Notes: generated from the letters alone by a model not told the origin. Numbered from the stretch's first letter, positions 41,387 to 51,209 are shown. The stretch: DNA of 64,000 nucleotides from Pumilibacter intestinalis (GCF_943193005.1 NZ_CALPCH010000002.1:1-64000); one strand, 5' to 3'. A program made the numbers and translations.

Positions 41387-42226
41387 ATGACGTTTTTTAT
41401 GACTTTCGTCTTGCCCGTGCTCGCGGTGGGCGTGCTTGCCGCGGTATTTGCGTTTTGTTTGAGCTTTCTCGGCGAAAAACTCGCCGTAGACCGCGACGCT
41501 CGCATAGACGAGATAGAGCGCAATCTTGCGGGCGCGAATTGCGGCGGGTGCGGATATCCCGGTTGCGCGGCGTTTGCCGAAGCTCTCTTTAAGGGCGAAG
41601 CCAAGCCGTCGCAGTGCAATCCCACAAGCGCGGTGAACAAAGCCAACATAGCTCGCATACTCGGTATGAGCGAGGAAAAGAGCAAAGAAACGGTTGCGGT
41701 TGTGCATTGCATAGGCGGAAACAAGTGCCGCAACAAATGCGCCTATCAAGGATACGGCGATTGCGAGTCGGCACAGCTCATAGCGGGCGGAAACAAGGCT
41801 TGCGAGGTGGGGTGCATGGGGCTCGGAAGCTGCGCCGAAAGTTGCAAGTACGACGCCGTTTCGGTGGATAAAGACTTGGGATTTGCCGTTGTGGATACCA
41901 AAAAGTGCACGAGTTGCGGCGCGTGCGTTGCGGTGTGTCCCAAAAAAATCATAGGCAGAATTCCCAAAGACGCCAAAGTGTACGTTGCGTGTTCCAACAC
42001 TCACCGCGGCAAAGAGGTCAGCTCGGTGTGCGAACGCGGCTGTATAGGTTGCGGACTGTGCGCGAGAAACTGCCCTACGGGCGCGATAGCTCTCGACAAC
42101 AATCTCGCCGCCATAGATTACGACAAGTGCATAGGGTGCGGAAAATGCAAGGAAGTGTGCCCGAGAAAGTGTATTTTGCCCTTCTCGTATGCGGACAACG
42201 CCGCTTTAAGACTCAAAGAAAAGTAG
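41387..42226 (+). CDS. rnfB: Rnf complex subunit B
   Basis: A 279-residue RnfB with one N-terminal membrane helix. The first cluster site is NCGGCGYPGC with a later Cys, followed by many further Cys motifs, among them CIGGNKCRNKC, CTSCGACVAVCPKK, CIGCGLCARNCP and CIGCGKCKEVCPRK. These fit several 4Fe-4S clusters that receive electrons from ferredoxin. GGGGTAGAG precedes the ATG. It is the last Rnf gene. Confidence 0.95.
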   Translation: MTFFMTFVLPVLAVGVLAAVFAFCLSFLGEKLAVDRDARIDEIERNLAGANCGGCGYPGCAAFAEALFKGEAKPSQCNPTSAVNKANIARILGMSEEKSKETVAVVHCIGGNKCRNKCAYQGYGDCESAQLIAGGNKACEVGCMGLGSCAESCKYDAVSVDKDLGFAVVDTKKCTSCGACVAVCPKKIIGRIPKDAKVYVACSNTHRGKEVSSVCERGCIGCGLCARNCPTGAIALDNNLAAIDYDKCIGCGKCKEVCPRKCILPFSYADNAALRLKEK

Positions 42227-42257
42227 AATTTAGCGGTAAAGAGGAATATTTCAATCT

Positions 42258-43595
42258 ATGATAAAGGATATGACAACCGGAAAGCCGGCAAAAGTATTGT
42301 TGGCTTTTTCGCTACCCATGCTGCTCAGCACTGCTTTTCAGCAAATGTACAACATAGCCGACAGCGTGATAGCGGGCAAATTCGTGGGAACGTCCGCGCT
42401 TGCGGCAATCGGCGCTTCGTTTCCCGTGACTATGCTGTTTTTGGCTGTGGCTCTCGGCGCGAGCGTGGGAAGTTCGGTAATAATATCGCAATATTTCGGC
42501 ATTAAAAAGTTAGACAAAATGAAAACGGCGGTGTGGACGAGCATTATAAGCATAATGGCGGTTGCCGCGCTTTTGACTGTTACGGGACTTATAATTTGCC
42601 GACCGGTTATAAAACTGTTGCAAACGCCGTCAGACGTGCTCGACGACGCAAACGCGTATTTGTATATCTACATAGCGGGCTTGCCGTTCTTGTTTTTGTA
42701 TAACGCCGCAACAGCCATATTTACGGGCTTGGGCGACAGCAAAACGCCGCTGTATTTTCTCATATTTTCGTCGGTGTTCAACGTTGCGCTCGATATAGCG
42801 TTTGTAACCGCGGTAAAATGGGGAGTGCGAGGCGTGGCGTGGGCTACGTTTATAGCGCAGGGGCTTAGCGGCGTGCTTGCCATGGCAACTTTACTCGCCC
42901 GCATTGCCAAGATTAAAACCGAAAACCCGTACAAAAAATTCGATTTCGCCATACTCAAAAAGATAGCTTCGGTGGCGGGTCCGAGCATATTGCAACAGTC
43001 GTTCATTTCGGTGGGGCAACTGTGCGTGCAAGGGCTTATAAATTCTTTCGGCACAGAGGTTCTTGCGGGATACAGCGCGGCTATAAAAGTTAATATTTTC
43101 TGCGTGGCGATATTCAACACCATGTCTAACGCGCTCAGTTCTTACACTGCGCAGAATACGGGCGCGGGCGATTTCGAGCGGGTAAAGCAGGGATATAAGT
43201 CGGCTATGCTCATTATAGCCGCGGTTGCCGCCGTGTTCATAATGTTGCTCGTGTTTTTGGGCGATAAGCTGGTTGCCATGTTTACCGACGGCAAAGACGA
43301 CGCGGTTGTGATAGCGGAGGGCAGAAAGTTTTTATGGTTCGTTGCGGCGGGCTATCCCGTAGTTGCGTATAAAGTGGTAACCGACGGGCTGTTGCGCGGC
43401 TCGGGATACATGCTCGCGTTCATGATATCCACCTTTACCGACCTTATAGTGCGGGTGGGCGTGTCGTTTATCTTTGCGGGCGGTTTGGGCTTTGCCTCGG
43501 TGTGCGTTTCGTTCCCGGTAGGCTGGGTGCTCGGCGCGGTTGCGAGCTTGATTTTTTACCTTTCGGGCAGGTGGAAGAGCAAATCAAAAGTGTAG
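42258..43595 (+). CDS. MATE family efflux transporter
   Basis: A 445-residue multidrug and toxin extrusion protein with twelve hydrophobic segments. LAFSLPMLLSTAFQQMYNIAD near the N terminus and the repeat GPSILQQSFISVGQL at the start of the second half are family hallmarks. Such transporters export cationic compounds using Na+ or H+. It lies 31 nt after rnfB and may be co-transcribed, then a terminator follows. Confidence 0.92.
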   Translation: MIKDMTTGKPAKVLLAFSLPMLLSTAFQQMYNIADSVIAGKFVGTSALAAIGASFPVTMLFLAVALGASVGSSVIISQYFGIKKLDKMKTAVWTSIISIMAVAALLTVTGLIICRPVIKLLQTPSDVLDDANAYLYIYIAGLPFLFLYNAATAIFTGLGDSKTPLYFLIFSSVFNVALDIAFVTAVKWGVRGVAWATFIAQGLSGVLAMATLLARIAKIKTENPYKKFDFAILKKIASVAGPSILQQSFISVGQLCVQGLINSFGTEVLAGYSAAIKVNIFCVAIFNTMSNALSSYTAQNTGAGDFERVKQGYKSAMLIIAAVAAVFIMLLVFLGDKLVAMFTDGKDDAVVIAEGRKFLWFVAAGYPVVAYKVVTDGLLRGSGYMLAFMISTFTDLIVRVGVSFIFAGGLGFASVCVSFPVGWVLGAVASLIFYLSGRWKSKSKV

Positions 43596-43631
43596 CGGCG
43601 GTTATATTGAGCCGCGAAAGTCGTCTTTTCG

Positions 43632-43662
43632 GTCTTTCGGTTGGTATCGAAAGACTTTTTTG
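43632..43662 (+). terminator. Rho-independent terminator of the Rnf-MATE run
   Basis: GTCTTTCG (43632-43639) pairs with CGAAAGAC (43648-43655), loop of 8, then TTTTTT. Confidence 0.88.
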
Positions 43663-43811
43663 TTCTAACGCGTTATATCGAGGCATACAATAAGGCATAC
43701 CGAGGTTTTGCGGACTGCGTTTCGAAATCGGGAAAAATAGCCGCAATTCGACATTTTTTGCCGTATTATACGGTACAAAAGGTAGTATCATAAAGGAGTC
43801 GTGAGCACGGG

Positions 43812-44579
43812 ATGAGGTTTTTGGTTGTAAAGAAGTCGGGCATTATAAAAACCGCCGTTATAGCGGTTTTGGTTGCGCTGTTGATTTCCGCCGTGAGTAT
43901 AACGGGAGCGGCGGCGGTCTACGGAGGCAAAACTACGCGCAAGTTGCCCATTTATTCGGTGGAAACCGAAGAGAAAAAAGTGGCGATATCGTTCGACGCG
44001 AGCTGGGGCGCGGACAAAACGCAGAGCATTTTGGATACGCTTACCCGTTACGACGTTTGCGCCAACTACTTTGTGGTGAGCTTTTGGGCGGAGAAATATC
44101 CGGAGCAGCTCAAGGCTCTCGCAGACAGCGGCAGGGTGGAGATAGGCACTCACAGCAACACTCATCCGCACATGCCCAAACTTTCGCGCAACCAAATAGA
44201 GCTCGAACTCAGTTCGTCGGTGAAAATAATAGAAAACGTCACGGGCAAGAAAGTAGAGTTGTTCCGTCCGCCTTTCGGCGACTACAGCGACACCGTGCTC
44301 GAAGAGGCGGAGAAACTGGGACTATACACCATACAGTGGGACGTGGACAGTTTGGACTGGAAAGACCTTTCCGCTCAGGCAATGGCGGAACGCGTTTTGA
44401 GCGGAGTGAAAAACGGAAGCATAGTGCTCATGCATAACGACGGCAAAAATACGGTATCGGCTTTGCCGCTCATTATAGAAGGATTGAAAAACAAAGGCTA
44501 CTCGTTTACCACGATAGGCGACCTTATCTACAGAGAAGGCTATGAAATCGACCACACGGGACGCCAAATAAGGAGATGA
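43812..44579 (+). CDS. Polysaccharide deacetylase (PdaB-like)
   Basis: A 255-residue membrane-anchored NodB-fold deacetylase with one N-terminal helix (12-34). The catalytic motifs are SFDASWG (motif 1), THSNTHPHM (the metal HxxxH) and RPPFGDY, followed by WDVDSLDW and LMHND. Motif 1 has Ala where many deacetylases have a second Asp, as in PdaB-type proteins where a non-acidic residue precedes SW. It likely trims N-acetyl groups of peptidoglycan. GGAG lies 12 nt before the ATG. Confidence 0.9.
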   Translation: MRFLVVKKSGIIKTAVIAVLVALLISAVSITGAAAVYGGKTTRKLPIYSVETEEKKVAISFDASWGADKTQSILDTLTRYDVCANYFVVSFWAEKYPEQLKALADSGRVEIGTHSNTHPHMPKLSRNQIELELSSSVKIIENVTGKKVELFRPPFGDYSDTVLEEAEKLGLYTIQWDVDSLDWKDLSAQAMAERVLSGVKNGSIVLMHNDGKNTVSALPLIIEGLKNKGYSFTTIGDLIYREGYEIDHTGRQIRR

Positions 44580-44586
44580 ATTACTT

Positions 44587-45225
44587 ATGAATGCAGAAAT
44601 CACGTATCTGAAAAACAACAAAGTTTATCTTTGCGGTACGGTACACAGCGAACCCAAGTACAGTCACGAGCTGTACGGAGAAGGATTTTACGAGTTTGTT
44701 CTTAAAGTGCCGCGGCTTAGCAACCAGTGCGATTACATACCCGTTACCGTGTCGGAACGGCTTATGAGCGGCGTGAACATAGAAAACGGCGCGACTCTCG
44801 CTCTGAACGGTCAGTTCCGCAGTTACAACAAAATGGAAAATCTGAAAAGCAAGCTCATGCTTACGGTGTTTGTACGCGACTTTACCGAGCCGCAGGAGGG
44901 GCAAAACCCCAACACGGTGGAGCTTAGCGGCTATATATGCAAAGAGCCGGTATATCGCACAACGCCGTTCAACCGAGAAATTTGCGACTTACTGCTTGCC
45001 GTAAACAGGGCGTACAACAAGTCGGACTATATTCCCTGCATAGCCTGGGGGCGTAACGCTCGTTTCGTGCGCGATATCGAGGTAGGGCAAAAGATATGCG
45101 TGTTCGGCAGAATACAAAGCCGAGAATACACCAAAAAACTGTCCGAAACGGAGTCGGAGGTGCGCACGGCTTACGAGTTGAGCGTTGGCAGAATTGTGTG
45201 CGGAGAGCAGGAAGAAGAAAACTAA
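44587..45225 (+). CDS. Single-stranded DNA-binding-like protein with two OB folds
   Basis: A 212-residue protein with two OB-fold-like halves (about 8-100 and 112-205). Each begins with a beta segment and gap (VYLCGTVHSEP, VELSGYICKEP) and includes the SSB-like YIPVTV/YIPCIAWGRNA strand. Clostridia carry such SSB-related proteins. It lacks the usual acidic DDDIPF tail. It overlaps the converging gene at 45222 by 4 nt. Confidence 0.75.
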   Translation: MNAEITYLKNNKVYLCGTVHSEPKYSHELYGEGFYEFVLKVPRLSNQCDYIPVTVSERLMSGVNIENGATLALNGQFRSYNKMENLKSKLMLTVFVRDFTEPQEGQNPNTVELSGYICKEPVYRTTPFNREICDLLLAVNRAYNKSDYIPCIAWGRNARFVRDIEVGQKICVFGRIQSREYTKKLSETESEVRTAYELSVGRIVCGEQEEEN

Positions 45226-47843
45226 ATTTTGGTTTCGCCGCCTAATCTGCGGTTGCGTTTAACGTATAGGAAACGCGCAACGAGTATGCCGCCGAGTATT
45301 ACGGTAAGTATGATTATTATTACCGCAACCACGGCTACCATGTTGAGTCCGTCGTATTCGAGGTTGGCGGTGTACACGTAAAACTGCACCGTGCCCAAGC
45401 CATCGTGATAGTATTTAATAAGAGTGAATTTTTCGGAAGAGTCGAACGTGCCCACGACCTCAACCTCCGTGCCTACGGCAAGAGGGGGGAACGACGCGTC
45501 GTCAACTTCCTTTATGTTCCCGTCATCATCCATATCGAACAGGGTGGCGGGAATATTTTTGCCCTTTTCGAGCGAGATTATTTTGGCGTTTACGCGGGGG
45601 TACACGTTGCGGTCGTTGGGGATTTCGCCGCGAAGCCTTATATATTTGCCTATAACGTACCCCTCGTAGGTTTTGCCGTCCGTTCCGTCATACGCCACGC
45701 GATACCAAACCGTGCCGCGGTTGTCGGTGTAGCCGTAAGTTTCGTTGCCGTTGTTGTCCGAATACACGAAATCGAGCAGTTTGTAGCGGGTGTCTTTTTC
45801 GTGCTCGTCCACAACGGGCGAGTTGTAGGTGGGGTATTTGTACACCTTAACGCCTATAAACGAATAGCACACCTCGGTTTTGGCGGGCTTGTAGGCGAGT
45901 TTTTCCTTTACGAACGATTTGTGAACGTATCCCGTTACGGCGGGAACTCCGTCGCCCGAACCGTCGGCGAGATTGTCTGCTATAACGAGGTTGAAATTTG
46001 CGGTCGAGTCGTACGCTGGCATTATAACGCGCATATCGTTGCCGAGTTTGTCTGGCAAAGCGTTTATTTCGGCGGCTTGCGGATAAATTTCCGCGCTCGC
46101 AACGGTGAATATTATTTCTTTGGATTTGCGGTTTGCGTTGTATTCGGTGCGCGAACCGTCTATTTCGGGCGGATTATCGTTCATTTCGAAACCGTCGTTT
46201 ACTTTCAAAACGTCGCTTTTTATGCACTTAATCGCGTGCGCTCCCGTGTCCGATACGAGCAAATCCCCGTAAGAAAGAGAAATATCTTGAGTAAAGCGCA
46301 CAGTGTTCATCTCTATGGCGGTTGCGTAAACGAATTTTGCGGACGTGCTCGCCGAAAGGACGGGGGAGGAAGAACCGCGCTCGAATTTTTTTACGTCGCC
46401 GCTCGGAGTAAGCACGTAAAAACTCCCGTTATGGTCGGTGCAAAAATCGGTTATTCCGTCGGCGCACGTAAAGATTTGCGCGTCGTTGCCGAGTTTGCGT
46501 ACGGTCGTGCCGTCGGATACGTACACGGTGTTGTCTTTTTGCGATACCGCAATGGATTTTACGTTCGCGCTTCCTATCGGCTCGAAGGGCAAATCGTCGG
46601 CTTTGTATACCTGTCCCGTTTGGGCGAGGGCGTAAAGGTTGTTGTCGGAATCTATTACGAGCGCGGTAAACTCTATATCTCCGAGGTTTTCGGCGGCGTA
46701 CGCTCTCTTTAGAGTAAGACTCTCTCCGTCGAACACGCTTATCTTGTTGCGGCTGTGCGCAACGAATATGTTGCCCGAGTATCCTATGGCAACCGCTTTG
46801 GGGAGAGATATGCCGTCGGTTATAATTTCCGTTCCGTCGTTTCGTATCAGTTGCACGCGGTTGTTCAGTTCGTCGGCAACGGCTACTGTGTTTTTGCGGG
46901 TGGTGAAGCCTGCGTTTTGGCTGAAAAATCCTTTTTCGTCGTGCGCCGAAGCGAGAATTTCCTTTCTTGCCGAAAGCGACGAGTCGGATTCGAAAACGCT
47001 TTTGAGTTCGCTTATGCCGTAGATTTTGTTGCCCGACGACGAAATTGCCGCTACGTCGGTGCAGGGCAGGAAGGCAGTTTCCACAAGTTCGTTGTTGCCT
47101 GTGAGTTCGTACGCCGTAATTCCTTTGCGGGTAAGGCAGAATATGCCCGACGATTTGGCGCACATTTGAAGAACGTTGTTAGAGGAGGTAAAGCATATGT
47201 TCGGCTCGGTAAGATTGCTGTCCGATACCGAATAGCGAACTATATCGCTCAAATAACGATTGAGGCGGTTGTACTTGCTTACGTATACTCCGTCCGAACC
47301 CGCGGCGATTTTGAAGAGCTTTTCGCCGTATGCCGCCGCTTCGGTTTGTGCGATAATTTCGGAGTCGAGCGAGAACTTATAAATTTTGCCGCTCGTAAGT
47401 CCGTCTATGGCGTATACGTAATCGCCGTACACGTCAAAATCGGTAATCCCTTCGAATTTTGTCTCGCCTATGCTCAATACGTTGTCCGATAAGAGTATGA
47501 GCGTACTGCCGTGTTTGGCTATTTTGTCGGCATATTCGCCGTCGAACGATTGCCGTTCGGGTTGTTTGCCGAGGTTGTCGGTGTCGAAAGAGTAGAGCGA
47601 GTTGCCGTCGGCTACGGTGAGAGAATTGCCCGTTGCAAACAGGGCGGAGGGATAGTCGAAATAGGTGTAAGCGCAGTTTGTTTTGTGCTTAATCACGGTA
47701 ACTTCGGGCGGTTCGGTTTGGTCGGCGCGTGCGTTAAAAGCGGAAAACGCCGAAGAGAAAAGAACGGAAAACGCCGCTAAGATTACCGCAGCCATAACCG
47801 CGGCAAATTGTATACGATTATTTTTTCTTCGTGCGAAATACAT
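45222..47843 (-). CDS. Secreted beta-propeller protein with SH3-like domains and C-terminal membrane anchor
   Basis: An 873-residue protein I cannot name. A signal segment (about 10-40) leads into a long propeller-like region of short repeats (about 50-560) with NHL/YVTN-type strands such as PKAVAIGYSGNIFVAHS and SIAVSQKDNTVYVSD. Two SH3-like stretches follow at about 640-720 and 745-830. A C-terminal helix (VAVVAVIIIILTVILGGILV) and a basic tail end the protein, so it should sit on the outer face of the membrane. There is no ribosome site before the ATG; the -10 box is 9 nt away. Its end overlaps the SSB-like gene. Confidence 0.8.
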   Translation of the reverse strand: MYFARRKNNRIQFAAVMAAVILAAFSVLFSSAFSAFNARADQTEPPEVTVIKHKTNCAYTYFDYPSALFATGNSLTVADGNSLYSFDTDNLGKQPERQSFDGEYADKIAKHGSTLILLSDNVLSIGETKFEGITDFDVYGDYVYAIDGLTSGKIYKFSLDSEIIAQTEAAAYGEKLFKIAAGSDGVYVSKYNRLNRYLSDIVRYSVSDSNLTEPNICFTSSNNVLQMCAKSSGIFCLTRKGITAYELTGNNELVETAFLPCTDVAAISSSGNKIYGISELKSVFESDSSLSARKEILASAHDEKGFFSQNAGFTTRKNTVAVADELNNRVQLIRNDGTEIITDGISLPKAVAIGYSGNIFVAHSRNKISVFDGESLTLKRAYAAENLGDIEFTALVIDSDNNLYALAQTGQVYKADDLPFEPIGSANVKSIAVSQKDNTVYVSDGTTVRKLGNDAQIFTCADGITDFCTDHNGSFYVLTPSGDVKKFERGSSSPVLSASTSAKFVYATAIEMNTVRFTQDISLSYGDLLVSDTGAHAIKCIKSDVLKVNDGFEMNDNPPEIDGSRTEYNANRKSKEIIFTVASAEIYPQAAEINALPDKLGNDMRVIMPAYDSTANFNLVIADNLADGSGDGVPAVTGYVHKSFVKEKLAYKPAKTEVCYSFIGVKVYKYPTYNSPVVDEHEKDTRYKLLDFVYSDNNGNETYGYTDNRGTVWYRVAYDGTDGKTYEGYVIGKYIRLRGEIPNDRNVYPRVNAKIISLEKGKNIPATLFDMDDDGNIKEVDDASFPPLAVGTEVEVVGTFDSSEKFTLIKYYHDGLGTVQFYVYTANLEYDGLNMVAVVAVIIIILTVILGGILVARFLYVKRNRRLGGETKI

Positions 47844-47852
47844 AACGAATAT

Positions 47853-47880
47853 ATTATAACACTTTTCGACAAAAAAGCAA
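47853..47880 (-). promoter_or_regulatory. Extended -10 promoter abutting the beta-propeller gene start
   Basis: On the minus strand: TTGCTT (47875-47880), 16 nt ending TGT, TATAAT (47853-47858), 9 nt, ATG at 47843. This is the same geometry as the exchanger promoter at 1153-1180. Confidence 0.6.
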
Positions 47881-48057
47881 ATAAATTGTCGATAATGCGG
47901 CTTTATTGGGGTTAAAAATTGCTATATTGTAAAATATGTACGAAAAAATGTTTGCAATTTTAGGCAATTTATTTTTCGAAAGGGTCTATACAAGGTGAAA
48001 TTTTTGTGATATACTTTATAAGGATTATATATCAGCTTCAAGGTGAGGGCATATACA

Positions 48058-49572
48058 GTGGAAAGAATAGCAGTTATAGACTTAGGCAGTAACTCTGCCC
48101 GTCTTGTTATCGCCAATATTTTACCGAACGGTCATTTCGTGGTTTTCGACGAATTGAAAGAATCCGTCAGGCTCGGTCAGGACATGGAGCGTGACGGATT
48201 TTTGAAGCCCGCTCGCGTGGCTCAAGCGGTGAAAACGCTTAAGATGTTCAGAAAGCTGTGCGACAGTTACAATGTGGACAAGGTATACGCCATAGCCACG
48301 AACGCGGTGCGCAGGGCTAAAAACCAAAAAAGCTTTCTCGAGGAGATAAACTCGGTTTGCGGTTTCAAGTTCAAGGTGCTCACCGAGGAAGAGGAAGCGT
48401 TGCACATCTACCACGGAGTTATAAATTCGCTCGACGTGCCCAAAGCGGTTATAGTGGATATAAGCGGAAGCAGTACTCAGCTTATTCATTACAATCGCAG
48501 AAACGTGCTTAACCGCGAAAATCTTCCGTTCGGCACGATAACTTTGAGCGACCTGTTCAACGACCCCAATCTTACGCCGCAGCAACAGTCCAAGATGATA
48601 GAAACTTACGTGCACGACCAGTTTTCGCAGATTGCCTGGCTTAAGGAAATCGACCCCGACGTGCAGTTTGTGGGCGTGGGCGGTTCGTTCCGCAATCTTG
48701 CAAAAATATGCAAGCGCATGAAGCGTTATCCGCTCGATATGGTACATAACTACAATATAAGTTCGGACGATTTCAATTCCATATACGATATGGTGAAAGT
48801 GCTCGACGCGGACAAGCGCACCAAAATAAAGGGGCTAAGCGTGGAACGAGCCGATATTTTCAGTTCCGCGCTTGCGTGCATAAAAGGATTTTTCGATTTT
48901 ACCGGCTTTAAGAACCTCGTTGTATCGGGTTCGGGTATACGCGAAGGAATAATTTTCAATCATGCCGTGCCCACAACGGTGGAGAAGCCCATTTCGGACG
49001 TGCTCGGTCATTCGGTTTACACCATGATGCACTATTTCGACGTGAATATTCCGCACGCGGAGCACGTTTGCAATTTGTCCATTCAGCTTTACAAGCAGTT
49101 GCGCGTGTTGCACAAACTGCCCCGTCAGTACGTTAAAGTGCTTAGAGTTGCGGCTTTATTGCACGACGCGGGCATGCGCATTAAATTCTACGACCACCCC
49201 AAACACTCTTTTTATTTCATTCTTAACAGCAATTTGTACGGCATAACGCACCGCGACCTCGTGCTTGCGGCGTTCGTGGCTTACTGCCACCGCATGGATG
49301 AATTCCCCGCGGGAGAGTGGAACAAGTTCAAGGAGTTGCTCCGCGAGGAAGATTTGGTTGCGGTAATGAAGCTCGGAGTGATATTGCGCATAGCCGAGAG
49401 TTTGGACAGACCCATGTCAGGCGCGGTTAAAACGCTTAACTGCGACGTGCTCGGCGACAGCGTGATAATGAAAACCGAGGTTGAGGGCGACTGCTCGCTC
49501 GAGATAAAAGACGCGCTCACGGCGGGCGCGGAGTTCGCGAGAGCTTACAAGAAAAATCTTGAAATTTTATAA
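48058..49572 (+). CDS. Ppx/GppA phosphatase with C-terminal HD domain
   Basis: A 504-residue exopolyphosphatase / pppGpp phosphohydrolase. The N-terminal ASKHA domain has AVIDLGSNSARLVI, ATNAVRRAKN and VDISGSSTQL, then GVGGSFRNLAKI. The C-terminal HD-like domain includes AALLHDAGMRI and HRMDEF. The GTG at 48058 is preferred because AAGGTGAGG lies upstream, over the in-frame GTG at 48043. An extended -10 (TGATATACT) lies near 48010-48015. Substrate choice between polyphosphate and pppGpp is not readable. Confidence 0.92.
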   Translation: MERIAVIDLGSNSARLVIANILPNGHFVVFDELKESVRLGQDMERDGFLKPARVAQAVKTLKMFRKLCDSYNVDKVYAIATNAVRRAKNQKSFLEEINSVCGFKFKVLTEEEEALHIYHGVINSLDVPKAVIVDISGSSTQLIHYNRRNVLNRENLPFGTITLSDLFNDPNLTPQQQSKMIETYVHDQFSQIAWLKEIDPDVQFVGVGGSFRNLAKICKRMKRYPLDMVHNYNISSDDFNSIYDMVKVLDADKRTKIKGLSVERADIFSSALACIKGFFDFTGFKNLVVSGSGIREGIIFNHAVPTTVEKPISDVLGHSVYTMMHYFDVNIPHAEHVCNLSIQLYKQLRVLHKLPRQYVKVLRVAALLHDAGMRIKFYDHPKHSFYFILNSNLYGITHRDLVLAAFVAYCHRMDEFPAGEWNKFKELLREEDLVAVMKLGVILRIAESLDRPMSGAVKTLNCDVLGDSVIMKTEVEGDCSLEIKDALTAGAEFARAYKKNLEIL

Positions 49573-50125
49573 TGTGGTCTTGGCTTCGGCGTCGCCCAGA
49601 CGCGCGGAGCTCATAAAACAGATACCGTGGCTTCGCGCCGCGGTTTTTCCCTCGAACGCGGATGAACCGCCTTATACGGGCGGCGGCGTTTCGGATTATG
49701 CTTGCGGACTCGCCAAAGCCAAAGCCGAAAACGTGTTCGGCAAAACGGGCGGCATAGTTATAGGAGCGGACACCGTTGTGTGCGCGGGCGGCGAAATACT
49801 CGGAAAGCCCAAAGACAAATCGGACGCTCAAAGAATGTTTCGTTTGCTTTGCGGAAACTCTCACGAGGTGATAACCGGCATATGCGTTACAAACGGAGTT
49901 AAAACCGTAACCGCATACTGCAAAACGCTCGTTACGTTCGGAGAGTATAACGAGGCCGTTGTTTGCAAATACATAAATTCGGGTGCGCCCATGGATAAGG
50001 CGGGCGCCTACGGATTGCAAGACGAGGCGATAGCCTCGCTTATAGAGCGGGTGGACGGCGACGCCGACAACGTTGTGGGGTTGCCCGTGGGTACACTTGA
50101 AAAAACGCTTAAGGAGTTTCTCTGA
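49559..50125 (+). CDS. maf: Maf-family nucleoside triphosphate pyrophosphatase
   Basis: A 188-residue Maf protein. VVLASASPRRAELI and IVIGADTVVCAGGEILGKPKD, with NSHEVITGI and GAYGLQDEA, are hallmarks. It hydrolyses non-canonical or canonical dNTPs/UTP and is linked to septum control. The TTG start at 49559 lies inside the end of the Ppx/GppA gene; a GTG at 49574 would cut the core. Confidence 0.92.
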   Translation: MKFYNVVLASASPRRAELIKQIPWLRAAVFPSNADEPPYTGGGVSDYACGLAKAKAENVFGKTGGIVIGADTVVCAGGEILGKPKDKSDAQRMFRLLCGNSHEVITGICVTNGVKTVTAYCKTLVTFGEYNEAVVCKYINSGAPMDKAGAYGLQDEAIASLIERVDGDADNVVGLPVGTLEKTLKEFL

Positions 50126-51139
50126 ATGGCTGTGATGGAAATAGCTGTGGAAATAGGGACGGGGCACACGTCTATATACGTGCCGGGCAACGGCATAGTG
50201 TTGCGCGAGCCTACCGTGATTGCTTTTATAGGCGAGCCGAGCAACAAGCGCGTATACGCGGTTGGAACTCAGGCCGAAAAGATGCTCGGAAAAACGCCCG
50301 AGCGCACGAGCATAGTAGAACCGGTAACCGACGGCGTTATAACCGACGCGGAAGCGTGCGGACTGCTTCTCAAAGAATTCATAAAAAAGATACTGCCGCC
50401 CAATTACATTTTCTTTCCGAGAATAAAGGCGATACTCGGCGTTCCCACGGGTTTGAACCTTGAAGAGCGCACCGAATACGAAGACGTGTGCGCCATGGCG
50501 GGAATAAGCGAAGTAACTATGATAGACAACATCATTCTCTCGGGCATAGGGCTGGATTTGCCGGTAGGGTCGGCGGGTTGCGGAGTGGTGGTTAATATAG
50601 GCGCGGGTACAACGGAAATAGCCGCGCTAAGCCTTTCGGGCGTGGTTTCGGGGTGCGGCATAACCATAGGCGGTAAGATGATGGACAAAGCCGTTATGGA
50701 CTTTATAGCCGGCAAATACGACCTCAAAGTGGGCATAGGCACGGCTCGCAAAATCAAAAACGAAATAGGCAGTTTGTATGAAAACGACACCTCCGAACTG
50801 CTTGTTTCGGGCAGAAACGTGAAAACCAAAAACACGGGCAGCGCGTACGTTACGGCGGCGGATATTTGCGGCGTACTAAAGCCGTACTATCTGCGCATTG
50901 CCGACGCGGTTGAAAGCATAATAAACACCTGCCCGCCCGAGATAGTGGGCGAGATTAACAACAAAGGCATATATGTGGTGGGCGGCGGTAGCAAAGTGCT
51001 CGGGCTTGAAAAAGTATTCTCCGAGCGGCTCGCCATAAACGTATACACGGTGGAAGAGCCCGCTTACTGCGCGATACTCGGCGCGGGCAAATTGCTCGGC
51101 GATAAAGAGCTACTGCGCGAAATTTTGATACAAAAGTAG
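50126..51139 (+). CDS. Divergent MreB-like actin-family protein
   Basis: A 337-residue MreB/Mbl-family protein. Homology is clear from NGIVLREPTVIAFIG, TDGVITDAEA, ILGVPTGLNLEERTE, GGKMMDKAVMDFIAGKYDLKVG and YVVGGGSKVLGLE. The phosphate-1 loop reads EIGTGHTSIY, with Glu9 where MreB has Asp (DLGTANT). The phosphate-2 loop reads NIGAGTTEI, with Asn157 where MreB has Asp (DIGGGTTD/E). It may bind or hydrolyse nucleotide differently. No mreC or mreD follows. It starts directly after the maf stop; ATG 50135 is an alternative. Confidence 0.85.
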   Translation: MAVMEIAVEIGTGHTSIYVPGNGIVLREPTVIAFIGEPSNKRVYAVGTQAEKMLGKTPERTSIVEPVTDGVITDAEACGLLLKEFIKKILPPNYIFFPRIKAILGVPTGLNLEERTEYEDVCAMAGISEVTMIDNIILSGIGLDLPVGSAGCGVVVNIGAGTTEIAALSLSGVVSGCGITIGGKMMDKAVMDFIAGKYDLKVGIGTARKIKNEIGSLYENDTSELLVSGRNVKTKNTGSAYVTAADICGVLKPYYLRIADAVESIINTCPPEIVGEINNKGIYVVGGGSKVLGLEKVFSERLAINVYTVEEPAYCAILGAGKLLGDKELLREILIQK

Positions 51140-51165
51140 TGAAAAATGCAATTATGTCACGCATA

Positions 51166-51209
51166 ATACCGCATAAAACTCGATTTTGTCCGTTTTGCGG
51201 TATTTTTTT
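51166..51209 (+). terminator. Terminator after the MreB-like gene
   Basis: ATACCGC (51166-51172) pairs with GCGGTAT (51197-51203), followed by a T-run. The left arm is preceded by TTATGTCACGCATAA. Confidence 0.75.

Noticed and set aside
45405-46712. Open frame opposite the beta-propeller protein
   Set aside because: Antisense to a gene with clear signal peptide, repeats and anchor; no start signal.
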